Assembly: GCA_964023275.1 (NCBI GenBank)
Contig: OZ029915.1
Coordinates: 17,895,775 to 17,959,774 of the forward strand
Direction of reading: 5' to 3'
Source of the DNA: Norana najaformis
Lineage: Eukaryota; Annelida; Clitellata; Crassiclitellata; Hormogastridae
DNA length: 64,000 nt
Below the pieces are notes generated by a model that did not search any database, was not told the origin of the DNA, and saw nothing but the letters and a program-made list of their open reading frames with translations. The stretch's first letter is position 1. Each line of letters begins with the position of its first letter. Shown here piece after piece: positions 22,529-33,200 of this stretch. A program made the position numbers and the translations under genes.

Positions 22529-24516
22529 ATAATGGCGATTATTAATTTGAATGTGTTGGGAGAAAACGTCACACAATGCAGATTATTAATTTGATTGTGT
22601 TGAAAGAAAACGACACATAATGGCGATTATTAATTTGATTGTGTTGAAAGAAAACGTCACATAATGGCGACTATTAATTTGAATGTGTTGGGAGAAAACG
22701 TCACACAATGCAGATTATTAATTTGATTGTGTTGGGAGAAAACGTCACATAATGGCGATTATTAATTTGAATGTGTTGGGAGAAAACGTCACATAATAGC
22801 GATTATTAATTTGAATGTGTTGGGAGAAAACGTCACACAATGCAGATTATTAATTTGATTGTGTTGAAAGAAAACGTCACATAATGGCGATTATTAATTT
22901 GAATGTGTTGGGAGAAAACGTCACACAATGCAGATTATTAATTTGATTGTGTTGAAAGAAAACGTCACATAATGGCGATTATTAATTTGAATGTGTTGGG
23001 AGAAAACGTCACACAATGCAGATTATTAATTTGATTGTGTTGAAAGAAAACGACACATAATGGCGATTATTAATTTGATTGTGTTGAAAGAAAACGTCAC
23101 ATAATGGCGACTATTAATTTGAATGTGTTGGGAGAAAACGTCACACAATGCAGATTATTAATTTGATTGTGTTGGGAGAAAACGTCACATAATGGCGATT
23201 ATTAATTTGAATGTGTTGGGAGAAAACGTCACATAATAGCGATTATTAATTTGAATGTGTTGGGAGAAAACGTCACACAATGCAGATTATTAATTTGATT
23301 GTGTTGAAAGAAAACGTCACATAATGGCGATTATTAATTTGAATGTGTTGGGAGAAAACGTCACACAATGCAGATTATTAATTTGATTGTGTTGAAAGAA
23401 AACGTCACATAATGGCGATTATTAATTTGAATGTGTTGGGAGAAAACGTCACACAATGCAGATTATTAATTTGATTGTGTTGAAAGAAAACGACACATAA
23501 TGGCGATTATTAATTTGATTGTGTTGAAAGAAAACGTCACATAATGGCGACTATTAATTTGAATGTGTTGGGAGAAAACGTCACACAATGCAGATTATTA
23601 ATTTGATTGTGTTGGGAGAAAACGTCACATAATGGCGATTATTAATTTGAATGTGTTGGGAGAAAACGTCACACAATGCAGATTATTAATTTGATTGTGT
23701 TGAAAGAAAACGTCACATAATGGCGATTATTAATTTGAATGTGTTGGGAGAAAACGTCACACAATGCAGATTATTAATTTGATTGTGTTGAAAGAAAACG
23801 TCACATAATGGCGATTATTAATTTGAATGTGTTGGGAGAAAACGTCACACAATGCAGATTATTAATTTGATTGTGTTGAAAGAAAACGACACATAATGGC
23901 GATTATTAATTTGATTGTGTTGAAAGAAAACGTCACATAATGGCGACTATTAATTTGAATGTGTTGGGAGAAAACGTCACACAATGCAGATTATTAATTT
24001 GATTGTGTTGGGAGAAAACGTCACATAATGGCGATTATTAATTTGAATGTGTTGGGAGAAAACGTCACATAATAGCGATTATTAATTTGAATGTGTTGGG
24101 AGAAAACGTCACACAATGCAGATTATTAATTTGATTGTGTTGAAAGAAAACGTCACATAATGGCGATTATTAATTTGAATGTGTTGGGAGAAAACGTCAC
24201 ACAATGCAGAATATTAATTTGATTGTGTTGAAAGAAAACGTCACATAATGGCGATTATTAATTTGAATGTGTTGGGAGAAAACGTCACACAATGCAGATT
24301 ATTAATTTGATCGTGTTGGGAGAAAACGTCACATAATGGCGATTATTAATTTGAATGTGTTGGGAGAAAACGTCACACAATGCAGATTATTAATTTGATT
24401 GTGTTGAAAGAAAACGTCACATAATGGCGATTATTAATTTGAATGTGTTGGGAGAAAACGTCACACAATGCAGATTATTAATTTTATTGTGTTGAAAGAA
24501 AACGTCACATAATGGC

Positions 24517-24945
24517 GATTACACTTTTAATTCTGTTGAAAGAAAACGTCACACTATGGCACTTATTAATTTGATTGTGTCTAAAGAAAACGTCATACAA
24601 TGGCGATTATTAATTTATTGTGTTTACACAAAACGTCTCACAATAGCGATTATTAATTTTCTGTCAAAAAAAAACTCACACAATGGCGATTATTAATTTG
24701 AATGTGTTTAAAGAAAACGTCACACGATGGGGATTATTAATTTGTGTTCGAAGAAAACGTCACACAATGGCGAATATTAATCTCATTGTGTTGAGAGTAT
24801 ACATCAAACAAAGCGATTATTATTTTGAATGCTTTTAATTAAGGAAAACCTCACATAATGGCGATTTTTAATTTGATTGTATTGAGAGAAAACGTCACAC
24901 AATAGCGATTATTAATTTGAATGTGTTTAATTTTATGAAAGCGTT
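24517..24945. repeat. diverged satellite segment, copy 3
   Basis: Third copy, 2419 bp after copy 2. The 177-bp difference in period equals four monomers plus one base. After it the array degenerates. Confidence 0.9.
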
Positions 24946-25274
24946 ACGTAATGGCGATTATTAATTTAATTGTGTTTAGAATAAATGTCACACAATCGCG
25001 ATAATTATTAATTTGAATATGCATAATTAAGGATACTGTCGATTATTATTTAATGTGCATACTAAAACGTCACACAATGGCGATTAGTAATTGTGCATTA
25101 GGCCCTATTATCTTGCTCGCGGCTTCTTTGAGAAGTCTGTGAACCACTCTGCATCGGCTGTCTCGAGACGAGAATTGAACCCTTACATAAGAGCCCAACC
25201 AGTCGTCACACAAGAAAGCCATGATTCGTCTAGACAAATTTAAAAACTTCGAAAAATCTAGCAAAGGTACTTCC

Positions 25275-25430
25275 CTATAGAATTAATGTAAATGTACATG
25301 ATTTTATATAGCGACTGTATGGCCTCGACCCTGCTTCTTCTGCAAAGTACTGAATGGGTGAGAGCCTTCACCACCGCTGCCCGTTTGAATGGGAGCCACG
25401 CCATTTAAAATTCCCCGTGTATGGACTGTG
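25275..25430 (-). repeat. SINE fragment, copy 3 (5'-truncated)
   Basis: Minus-strand match to the body and tail of the SINE at 8237. The minus-strand tail is CTATATAAAATCATGTACAT, and the block read on the plus strand as TGGGAGCCACGCCATTTAAA is present. The tRNA-like head is missing. Confidence 0.65.
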
Positions 25431-25657
25431 CTGTAAAGTTGGCGTTGCTGTCAACGGCGTTGCCAGCTCTGCAGAAGGAGCCGCATTTAAAGCCATAGAG
25501 AGTTGAACTTTGCGACGCAGATCGACCACATTGGCGTCGAAATATGCTAAAGCGAATAAAGAACTACAATGCTGATTTCATAGCAATATATGAGGCAATG
25601 ATTAGGCAACATATTACGCCAAATTGTAACACTTTAAACTTTCCTCTTTAAATATAG

Positions 25658-26242
25658 TTATGTGCCGTCCAGGTCTTCACCTCCTCCTACAGCTCCTGCT
25701 CCATTATCGGCTGAGGGATCGCAAGGCCGTGGGGTCATTTGCCCTCTGCGGGAACCAGGGGTCGTGACCCGTTCATAGGTGCAAGGTTTTCTCGTGCGCC
25801 TGGTCTTTGTACTATAAACTACCGGAGTCCGACCGCGAAGCCTTTTACTTCGTCGTCGGTCGGGGGACTCCCTTTTTACATCAGGACCATGGGGGCCCTG
25901 AGCGGATGGCCAATCCGACTCTTCTGTCCAGGCTATGTCCACGGCTCCCGAGCTGGGAGCAGCTCCCTGTCCCTGAGAGCCAGGGTTCGTTATATCTTCT
26001 GGACGATATATGCTAACTGGAACCTCCCCTGATTCCTTCGGCCGCGCAATAACCTCGGGAGATCCTTCCAGGCGCTCTATAAATTTCTCCAGCAAGGCCT
26101 CGCCAAGCATATGAAATTGCGTTAACATTTCCTCCCTTAAACTAGTTAACATCGGAGTTATTAAGGGGGTTGTTTCATTCATACTTACAGGTAGGTCTTG
26201 TTCTGTGTCTCCTTGCCTTACCTCTCGTAGATCCATACTCAC
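25658..26242 (-). CDS. gag-like open frame, unrecognised
   Basis: 194 codons immediately downstream of the candidate LTR on the same strand. The N-terminal third is helical and acidic, and the C-terminal part is Arg/Pro/Gly-rich with SKRLRGRTP. No zinc knuckle or catalytic motif is present. Its position is that expected for gag, but sequence alone does not prove it. A short host exon is the alternative. Confidence 0.35.
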   Translation of the reverse strand: MSMDLREVRQGDTEQDLPVSMNETTPLITPMLTSLREEMLTQFHMLGEALLEKFIERLEGSPEVIARPKESGEVPVSIYRPEDITNPGSQGQGAAPSSGAVDIAWTEESDWPSAQGPHGPDVKRESPDRRRSKRLRGRTPVVYSTKTRRTRKPCTYERVTTPGSRRGQMTPRPCDPSADNGAGAVGGGEDLDGT

Positions 26243-26306
26243 ACAGATATTTATAACGTAAAGATTTGTTTTAACTATTTATTGCAAAACAATCAACTAC
26301 GCCACC

Positions 26307-27387
26307 TGGCGAACTGAAACGATATACAAGAACGTAATCTTATACTATACAGAACTTAAATGCTCTTTATCTATAAATCTACTCTACCTTCTGAGACACG
26401 TGCAAACCTGGAGCATCATAAATTCCCTCCTTTTGGATTTTAATGCCCCTCTTAATGCATTTCTAACCCCATGGAATTTTCCCCACATCGGAACTTATCC
26501 GGTTCGCAATCCTAAAGAGAACAGCCGCTCAACTCACCCAGTAGGACAGCGCTGTAGGCTCACAACACGACGACGATCAAGCAGCGAATACGAGTCGTGG
26601 TCTCGACACAACACCGCGAGGACGACGGCTCTTCCCGACAGCCAATCCGACTAATTCTTCTCGCCTCCGCACACAACCGCTGAGGCTTAAACCCGGTCGT
26701 TCCAAACGACGAACAGCTTTCCCGAAGACTATCCGGCAATCCAATTGCCTCTAAGCGACTATGACTATCAATCGCTAGACGTTGGCCGATCGAACGTGCG
26801 ATTTCCACAGGAACAACGAATCCAGCAATCCACGTGTTTACGATCCCACACGTCCAGTAGTCATCAGTCGAATCGAATCCGACGAACAGATTTCCCGAAG
26901 AGCTATTAAACCAGCAATCCAATTGCCTCTAAGCGACTATGACTATCAATCGCTAGACGTTGGCCGATCAAACATGCGATTTCCAGAGGAATAACTAGTC
27001 CGGAAATCCACGTATCTCCGACCCCACACGTCCAGTAGTCATCAGTCGAATAGCTCTTCCTTCTTCCTTTTTGCGCGTCAAACTGCGCGGTATTTATAGG
27101 AACGTTTCTCGGTCAACTGCGCAATATGACGCCTAGAAAGTTTGTCCTTTTGACCGTCAAATATTCCCCTGGCGCCGTACCATCTGTAAAAATTAAATTG
27201 CGCATTTATGCGGAAAGACGTGATCTTTGGTCCATCTGCGCCTGTACGTATTAACCTCCACGCCAAGGCAGGAAGACGTGATCTTTGGTCCATTCACGCC
27301 TGTACTCATCAACCTGCCGTCAGTTTCTCGCTTCCACTGGTGGATACATTTATGTAGCGCTCGGGTAACGAACGCTGGTTCGTTACA
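26307..27387 (-). repeat. candidate LTR with internal duplications
   Basis: 1081 bp. A minus-strand TATA box (CTATAAATA) lies near 27095-27105, with AATAAA just beyond the other end near 26277. A unit of about 178 bp is tandemly repeated in about 26690-27045, and one of about 60 bp (containing GACGTGATCTTTGGTCCAT) in about 27210-27320. The outer end carries the hairpin GTAACGAAC/GTTCGTTAC (27365-27386). Confidence 0.5.
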
Positions 27388-28065
27388 GTTAGTCTTTAGT
27401 TACTGGTTTTTTAGGAGAATGTATTTAAAGTTGACCTTGTCTTAATATGAATACTCTAATATAGGGGAAAAAAGAAAAACTACAGTACTACTGCATATAG
27501 TCTGCCCTTATAAACTCAATTTCCCTCTGCATCATAGGTTCAAAGCTCGAGGGATGGCTGTCGGCATGTTTGTGTTTCAGTTCTCATCTCTTTAACTCAT
27601 CTCTTTCAACTCGCTTATCCACTGTAGCTTAACTTCTGGTTTCTCTGATTCATCGGATTTCAACCTGGCTTCGCCAATGGATTCTGATTTTGATTACGAT
27701 TTCACTTGAAGGGACCATCGGTTGATGCATTGGGCATCATGATAACGGCGCTATATAAGTCATTAGATCAGTCCAATTCTGACTAAACCTTTTCAGCCTG
27801 TATTATTATTGGAACTGAGGGATCACCTTGCTTAATCTTATATTACGGTAACTATGTATGTACGTTACTATATCTTACCTTACAATGTCTTGCCTTACCT
27901 TACATTGCCTTACCTTACATTAACCAGCCAAGTCCTACATTGCCTCCACTATCCCTTTCCCGCACTAAGGAAACTAAATTTCACATTCTTTGTGTTCATT
28001 TATAAGATTTGGTCAGACTGTGCCTGGAATTAAGCTAAGTGCTCCCCACCATCTGCTGTCGCATG
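27388..28065. other. intergenic with one interspersed repeat
   Basis: Contains the repeat at about 27580-27775 and a TTACCTTACATTGCC-rich low-complexity patch near 27875-27930. Otherwise nothing is recognised. Confidence 0.45.
27580..27775 (-). repeat. unclassified interspersed repeat, copy A
   Basis: The reverse complement matches about 49680-49870 over GCATCAAYCGATGGTC, TTCAAGTGAAATC, CAGAATCCATTGG and CAGAGAAACCAGAAG. It ends near GCGCTATATAAGTC, the kind of 3' end seen in many LINE and SINE tails. No coding potential. Confidence 0.6.
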
Positions 28066-28073
28066 TCCTAACT

Positions 28074-30264
28074 CAGGCTTGTCCAACCTTTTTGGCTCGG
28101 GGGCCAAAAGACAACGTTAGGCAAAGTTAGAGGGCCAAATACATTGTAACCAAAAAAGATAATAGAGTAAAAATGTGCATACCATAATGTAAGTTATGTA
28201 TTTTCTTATAAGCCTGTACAGATCCAGATTTAATGAGAGGTCTGACATTGTCTTTGCTTGCACAGACAATCTATATCTGCTCCAACCGTCGAAGTTGCTA
28301 TTCGAAGTATTCCAGATAAATGTTCATCGGAAAGGAGAGATCTGGATTTAGCCTTAACATGCTTCATTCTGGAAAACAACTGCTCGCAGCAGTAGCTGCT
28401 ACCAAAAAGAGAGATATTTCTAAGAGAAAGTCTCACTAAATTCGGAAATGTTTCTGCAGAAACATACTTGGCATAAAAAGTAACTAAGTCATTTTGAGAA
28501 AATGCCATCTTTAAATCACTGTGGCTCTGAATGTCAATAATTTCTAATTGAAGAGCATCTGGAGCAGTGGAAGGATCGATTTCAAATGGATTTCCAAATA
28601 TCTTCATCTCTTCAGAATCTCTCTTGAAATCATCAAACCTGGTATTGAATTCTTCAGAGAGGTTGGTCAGCAAGGTCAAGTACTTGACATGGTCCACTGT
28701 TTCGACAGGCCTTGATGACAATGTTGTAAAGTGCACAATCTTTTTATTAGCCATTTGTTTCAGAAGAAGATCCAGTTTCAGGATGAATGCAGAAATACAT
28801 TCAAACATGTTGTGCACCAGCAGTTCCTTTCCTTGTAGTTTGATATTCAAGTCTGCCAAGTATTTAGTTATGTCCACCAGAAAAGCCAAATCACTTAGCC
28901 ATACATCATCCTCAAGGAATGTTACATCTTTCCTTTTGTCTGACATGAAAGATTTTATTTCACTTTTGAGAGACCAGAAACGGGACAATGTAGCAGCTCT
29001 ACTAAGCCAGCGAACGTGGCTGAAATAAACAACATCTCCATAGTCCGCTTCAACTTCTGTGAGAAAGGCTTTGAACTGTCTGTGATTTCATCCACGGGAC
29101 TTAATAAAATTAACACTTGAAACAATTTTTTCCATGATGTGCTGCATTTTTAAAGTTTTTGCACATAACTGCTCCTGGTGTAAAATACAATGGTACGTAA
29201 TGACTTCTTGAGGTAGTGAATTCACCATTAAATGAACAAAACCATTGTGTCTCCCGGTCATTGCAGGGGCTCCATCAGTGGTCAAACCACAAAGTTTGGT
29301 CTCTGGAAGCCTAAATTTTCGCAGAACATTAGTCACTTCTTCCAAAATGTCCTTTCCAGTTGTAGTGCCTTTCATTGGGCAAACATCAAGCAGCTCCTCA
29401 ACGACAACAAAAGTTTTTTTAACTCCTCTTACAAAGATAGCAAGCTGTGCTGTATCACAAACGTCAGTACTCTCATCAAGACACAAACTAAACAATTCAT
29501 ATTCATCCAGCCTTTGGCGCAGCTGGTCTTGAATGTTTAATGCGAGATCATCCACTCTTTTAGCAACAGTTTGGTGTGAAAGGCTTATTTTATCCACAAA
29601 TGATTTTTTATCAGGACAGGCCACACTAGCAAACATTGCCAAACAATCTTTCACAAATTCACCGTCGGACATTGGTTTTCCTCGCTTAGCCAAAGCTTCT
29701 GCTATCAAAAAACTGACTCTAGTCGCGCTTTCGGAACTCTGGTTGACTGCTTTAAAGAAATATTGTTGCCCGACGATGCTTTGTTTCAGCGCGTTGACAC
29801 GGTCACTTCGAATTTGACCGGCCAGACCGTCGAATTTGTCCGCATGTTTTGACGTATAATGCCGCTTAATATTGTACTCTTTGCAAATGGCTATTGTTTC
29901 TTGGCAAATGAGACATAAAATACCTGTAGTTTGCTCAATGACAAAATACTGTTCTATCCAAGAATTTTTAAAAACACGACCTTCGCTATCAATTTTTCTC
30001 TTTTTGTTCGCTGACGACGCCATGCTGTCTGCAACACAATGGCCTAAAATCAAAATGGCGATCTGCACTCGGAGTAGACCATAGATATCGTATTAATAAT
30101 ATATACACTACAGAGTTTCGTTTCTTAGAGTTAGTAAGTAAGACTTTTGGGAAATTTCGACAATACGTCAAAAATTTTAATAATTTTTAAATGCTTCGGA
30201 GGGCCGGATAGCGACCCTTCGAGGGCCGGATTCTGGCCCGCGGGCCGTAGGACGGACAAGCCTG
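28074..30264 (-). mobile_element. hAT DNA transposon, nearly intact
   Basis: Terminal inverted repeats begin CAGGCTTGTCC at 28074 and, inverted, at 30264. They are flanked by the 8-bp target duplication TCCTAACT at 28066-28073 and 30265-30272. An 8-bp duplication and CAG ends are diagnostic of hAT. The 2191-bp element has one transposase gene on the minus strand. The sequence interrupted by the insertion runs directly into the 28S-like segment at 30280. Confidence 0.97.
28230..30023 (-). pseudogene. hAT transposase (ZBED5/GTF2IRD2-like), one in-frame stop
   Basis: The most likely start is ATG 30021-30023 (MASSANKKRKIDSEGRVF, typical of the family); an in-frame ATG 15 codons upstream is less likely. 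The frame runs about 597 codons to the stop at 28230 and is interrupted only by TGA at 29088-29090. Visible parts: an N-terminal BED-like zinc finger (CLICQ ... HYTSKH), the first catalytic Asp in LCLDESTD, the second in LTTDGAPAM, CILHQEQLC, and the C-terminal hAT dimerisation region with CEQLFSRMKHVK. The family catalyses cut-and-paste transposition. Because only one stop separates two conserved halves, inactivation was recent, or the stop is a sequencing error. Confidence 0.93.
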
Positions 30265-30279
30265 TCCTAACTTAACGTA

Positions 30280-30311
<32 letters not shown>

Positions 30312-31342
30312 GGGCGAAGCCTCGGCCCTAGGCGGAGAGTGGGACTCAATTCCGGCTACCTTGTGAGACCCGGTTAGTTATTCCTGGTGTCGTGCCCGCT
30401 GAGTAATGCCTACCCGGGTTAGGAGTAGCGTGGGTTGCTATCGTTGCTCCTGTAATTCCTGGCGGCAGCTCCACGGCTTCTAACGGTGCCACTCTTGACC
30501 ATAGTGGTTACCCTAGTTGTCCGCCCAGTAGCTCTCGGCTGGGTATGTTGGATGACGATGAGGTGTGCCGCCTTCTGAGGTTGATCGGTTGGATACCTTG
30601 GGATGAAGAGCTGAGTAATCTGTGCCGTGTGTTCTCGTCGCGGCGCGGGTGAAAGGTTCGGATTCTCTTGGTGAGGTCGACTTCGACCCCCGGAGCCGGG
30701 TGCCGTAACATCCGCGCTCTACCGTCACGTCAGGCAACCATAGGCTGTTTTTGGCCTTGCCTGTCCGACCGTTCCGTTCGAGACGGAGGGGGAATGGGCC
30801 CATCGCTGCCCACTTAATGCGAAAATATTAAGGAGTCGGGTCGAGTGCCAACCGATCGATGCAGTAGTGACCTGCACTCTATCACTGGCCGTCATCGGGA
30901 CATCGGATGTAATCCGGGGCGGAGGGCTGTCAAACGCCCCTTGCCGCTGAGCTACCACGAGTGCACCTGAAGGGGGCGGGTGCCGGGGCTCGATGCGGAA
31001 TCTGGGAGATTGATATGCGGCCGCCTGTAAAGCAATTGTTGTTGGCTCGGAGTGGGCCTCACTATTACGTGCGGTGAGAAAACCTGAAACCCCGACCCCA
31101 GGGGCGGAGGGCGAGGGCACTACAGCAGCCTTTGAACTGGTGACGGAAGCTGTATCGATTCACTCGATGGATCCGTGTGTACCTATGACTCGTCCCTCGT
31201 GGGCAGTCTTTAGCACGGGTCCCCTCCAGGCCACTCCCGAGAGGGAGGAGGTTTTGCCCACTGCTAACTGAATAAGTCAAAGTGAAGAAATTCAAAAAGC
31301 GCCGGGCAACGGCCTGGAGTGACTAGTACTCTCTTAAGGTAG
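30280..31342 (+). mobile_element. segment bracketed by 28S rRNA-like sequence (R2-like non-LTR remnant?)
   Basis: The left edge, 30280-30311, reproduces the conserved 28S stretch GGGTAAACGGCGGGAGTAAC...CTCTCTT that ends at the R2 insertion site. The right edge, 31268-31342, is a diverged 28S copy starting further upstream (GTCAAAGTGAAGAAATTC) and running through CTCTCTTAAGGTAG. Between them lies 0.96 kb of GC-rich DNA unlike its surroundings and unlike rRNA. R2-clade elements insert exactly at this site, and related R9 elements of rotifers make long target duplications (established knowledge). A short, internally deleted R2 relative, or a repeat with a 28S-derived head, would fit. No reverse transcriptase is present. 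Confidence 0.6.
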
Positions 31343-32455
31343 TTTGCGTGTGGATTAATTTTGCGTATTTCATGATTCTGTGAAGACGTATATATTATTA
31401 TTCACCCTAGGGAAAGTGAAAATTTGAGCATATGCCGACCTGGATATCTGAGGCGATATGAGAAGCAGTAAAATAATTTCGAGCCTGATAACTGGTGGAT
31501 GCATATTCACTTGAGCTCAACGGAAAGGGTGATGAATTATGTCAGTAATTGTGAAAAAAGTGTTTCCAGAAAGCAGATTGAAGACAACGCAACTTTTGGG
31601 CAATATTCGTGCCTGATGGGCATTGCGTATGGTCTCTACAAGGTGTCCTTGGAAGAGAGGCCTCGATTACAGAATTAGAAGGCCAGTGCTTAACAAAAGA
31701 AAATGGCCGTGAAACAATATACATATGGTTGTTCTGATTCAATGCATGATGGAACTTACTTATCCAATCTGCTGTTGTATCTTCTTCAGCGCCGCTGTAA
31801 TGCTACCCCAATACGCAACACATCACTCACAGGCTCTGAAAAACAGCTGTCTGAAATTAATCGCAATTTCGGTCATTCCACGAAGGTGACCCAAATTAAC
31901 CAATTTTGGTGGTCAAGTCTCCTGATACTCTTGACCATTCTGATTTCGAATAGCTTAGACTCAACGTTCATCTTAGTGATTCACGCAGTTTGGAATGCAG
32001 AGTTGGAGGACGAGAAAGAGAAACGCATAAGAAAGCAATTAGGTTGAACGAGTAAATCTGAATACATGTAGTTGGGTGGTGAATAGCTGGCGAAAGGCAC
32101 AATACAGACAATGTTACCAGAAGACTTTCAAGGCGTCAAAGATTCAGGCAAAAGACATCAGACGATGATCATTGCTATGTGTAAATGATTGGCAAGTCGT
32201 AAAGTCTGGTAGCAGTTCGTTCGAATCCAGCAGATCAGTTAGTGGAAACGTGGAAACAGCTTGCAGGGGGATAAAAATATGTTGTAATAAATGCTGTTAG
32301 ATGCAGGGTCATATAGTAAAAATTATGCCCGAGATGTCTTCATTTCAGCTCTTACTATGCACATTCAGTTATAACATCATACTTTTGGTAGAATTAGAAA
32401 GCTGTTTACTGAAGCTGTTTTTTGGCAATCCGGGTTTATAAGGAGCTGATTGATT
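31343..32455. other. unassigned, possibly old repeat
   Basis: A 115-codon frame at 31703-32047 shows no family resemblance. No RNA gene or known repeat is supported. Confidence 0.35.
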
Positions 32456-32830
32456 TCGTTGTAATTAAGAAAACGTCACACAAAGGCGCTTATTAATTTG
32501 ACTGTGTTATGAGAGAGGCGTCACACAATGGAGCTTAATGGTGATTATTATTCCGCCACTGCCGCACTCGCGTGGTGCCTTCAGCTCATAAACCTGGGTA
32601 AAGGAGTTCGGAACTAATCATCTTCGTTATGGCACAGCGTCGTTAAACAGAAGCTTCAATGGTGACTATTATTTGATTGTGTTTAAAGAAAACGTCAGGC
32701 CTCATCGTCGGCTATAGCCTGACGGACGAGAGAAAAGAAGAAGACAGAAAACGTCATACAATTGATTGTATCTAAAGAATTCGTCACACAAAATCTCTAA
32801 CTTATTTCATTGCGTTAAAATGCGCAATAC
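32456..32830. repeat. outlying degenerate satellite monomers
   Basis: Recognisable pieces of the 44-bp satellite: AGAAAACGTCACACAAAGGCG with TTATTAATTTGACTGTGTTA (about 32468-32507), TGACTATTATTTGATTGTGT with AAAGAAAACGTCA (about 32660-32697) and AGAAAACGTCATACAATTG (about 32745-32765). They lie 7.4 kb from the main array and are interrupted by unrelated DNA. Confidence 0.8.
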
Positions 32831-33019
32831 AATGGAGAATTCCTTTTTGCAATAATTCTTTAACAAATTTTCAGAACATTCATTGCTTACATTGGGATTA
32901 CGCTTATTAATAAATTCTGTTACATAAATCGTTCCGCGATCGGTTAAGTACCAAGCACAATTATTCGCCACTTCAAAGTTACATTTTTGTCATAACACAT
33001 CGAAGAACATTTATTTTCC

Positions 33020-33200
33020 ACTCGATATTGTCCATAGCGAACTGTCTTCGTTTGGTTCTCTGCCCTCTAGGCAGGTTCATACGTCCAATGTCGCCACTCT
33101 TCACGGTGCTGAGCATCTCTTTTCAGTCCGCTGTATCCATCCGTGATCATCCAGTCCAGCAACATCTGTCTAGGTCTTCCTCTTGTACTACGCCAAATAT
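33020..33200 (-). pseudogene. LINE reverse transcriptase C-terminal fragment (RTE-like)
   Basis: The minus strand reads [12 protein letters not shown] ... [14 protein letters not shown] ... EPA, a pattern common at the end of RTE-like and Ingi-like LINE ORF2 proteins. Only about 45 codons remain. It is 5'-truncated, as LINE copies usually are. Confidence 0.6.

Larger units (their letters stand above)
17525..25090. repeat. 44-bp satellite array with nested higher-order repeats
   Basis: About 7.5 kb of head-to-tail 44-bp monomers sharing ATTATTAATTTGAWTGTGTT and AAAACGTCAC. Two monomer types (ending AATGCAG and AATGGCG) usually alternate, giving an 88-bp dimer. A marker variant, AAAACGACAC, occurs at 17861, 18389, 18829, 19225, 20367, 20807, 21203, 22610, 23050, 23490 and 23886. 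Within blocks its spacing is 528, 440 or 396 bp, which is exactly 12, 10 or 9 monomers. A third level is set by a diverged segment of about 430 bp starting at 19856, 22098 and 24517. The right edge decays gradually after about 24945 while the left edge is sharp. No transcript or protein is implied. Confidence 0.97.
25658..27387 (-). mobile_element. 5' part of a second LTR retroelement fossil, minus orientation
   Basis: A probable LTR (26307-27387) is followed on the minus strand by a possible primer-binding region and a 194-codon gag-like frame (25658-26242). The LTR begins TGTAACGAACC and ends TTCGCCA, resembling the ends of the gypsy LTRs at 10262 and 14313, so the two families may be related. 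No second LTR is seen in the window. The element is broken and incomplete; its age cannot be judged without the partner LTR. Confidence 0.5.

Noticed and set aside
17525-25090. CRISPR-like array
   Set aside because: There are no unique spacers, units are contiguous 44-mers and the DNA is eukaryotic; it is a satellite.
30312-30400. HDV-like self-cleaving ribozyme at the R2-like 5' end
   Set aside because: The start GGGCGAAGCC is suggestive, but no convincing double pseudoknot could be paired by eye; left as a check only.
30508-31295. Minus-strand frames in the 28S-bracketed segment
   Set aside because: Pro/Arg-rich frames typical of GC-rich non-coding DNA; no domain seen.
31703-32047. 115-codon frame
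   Set aside because: One hydrophobic stretch but no start context, splice signals or resemblance to any family.
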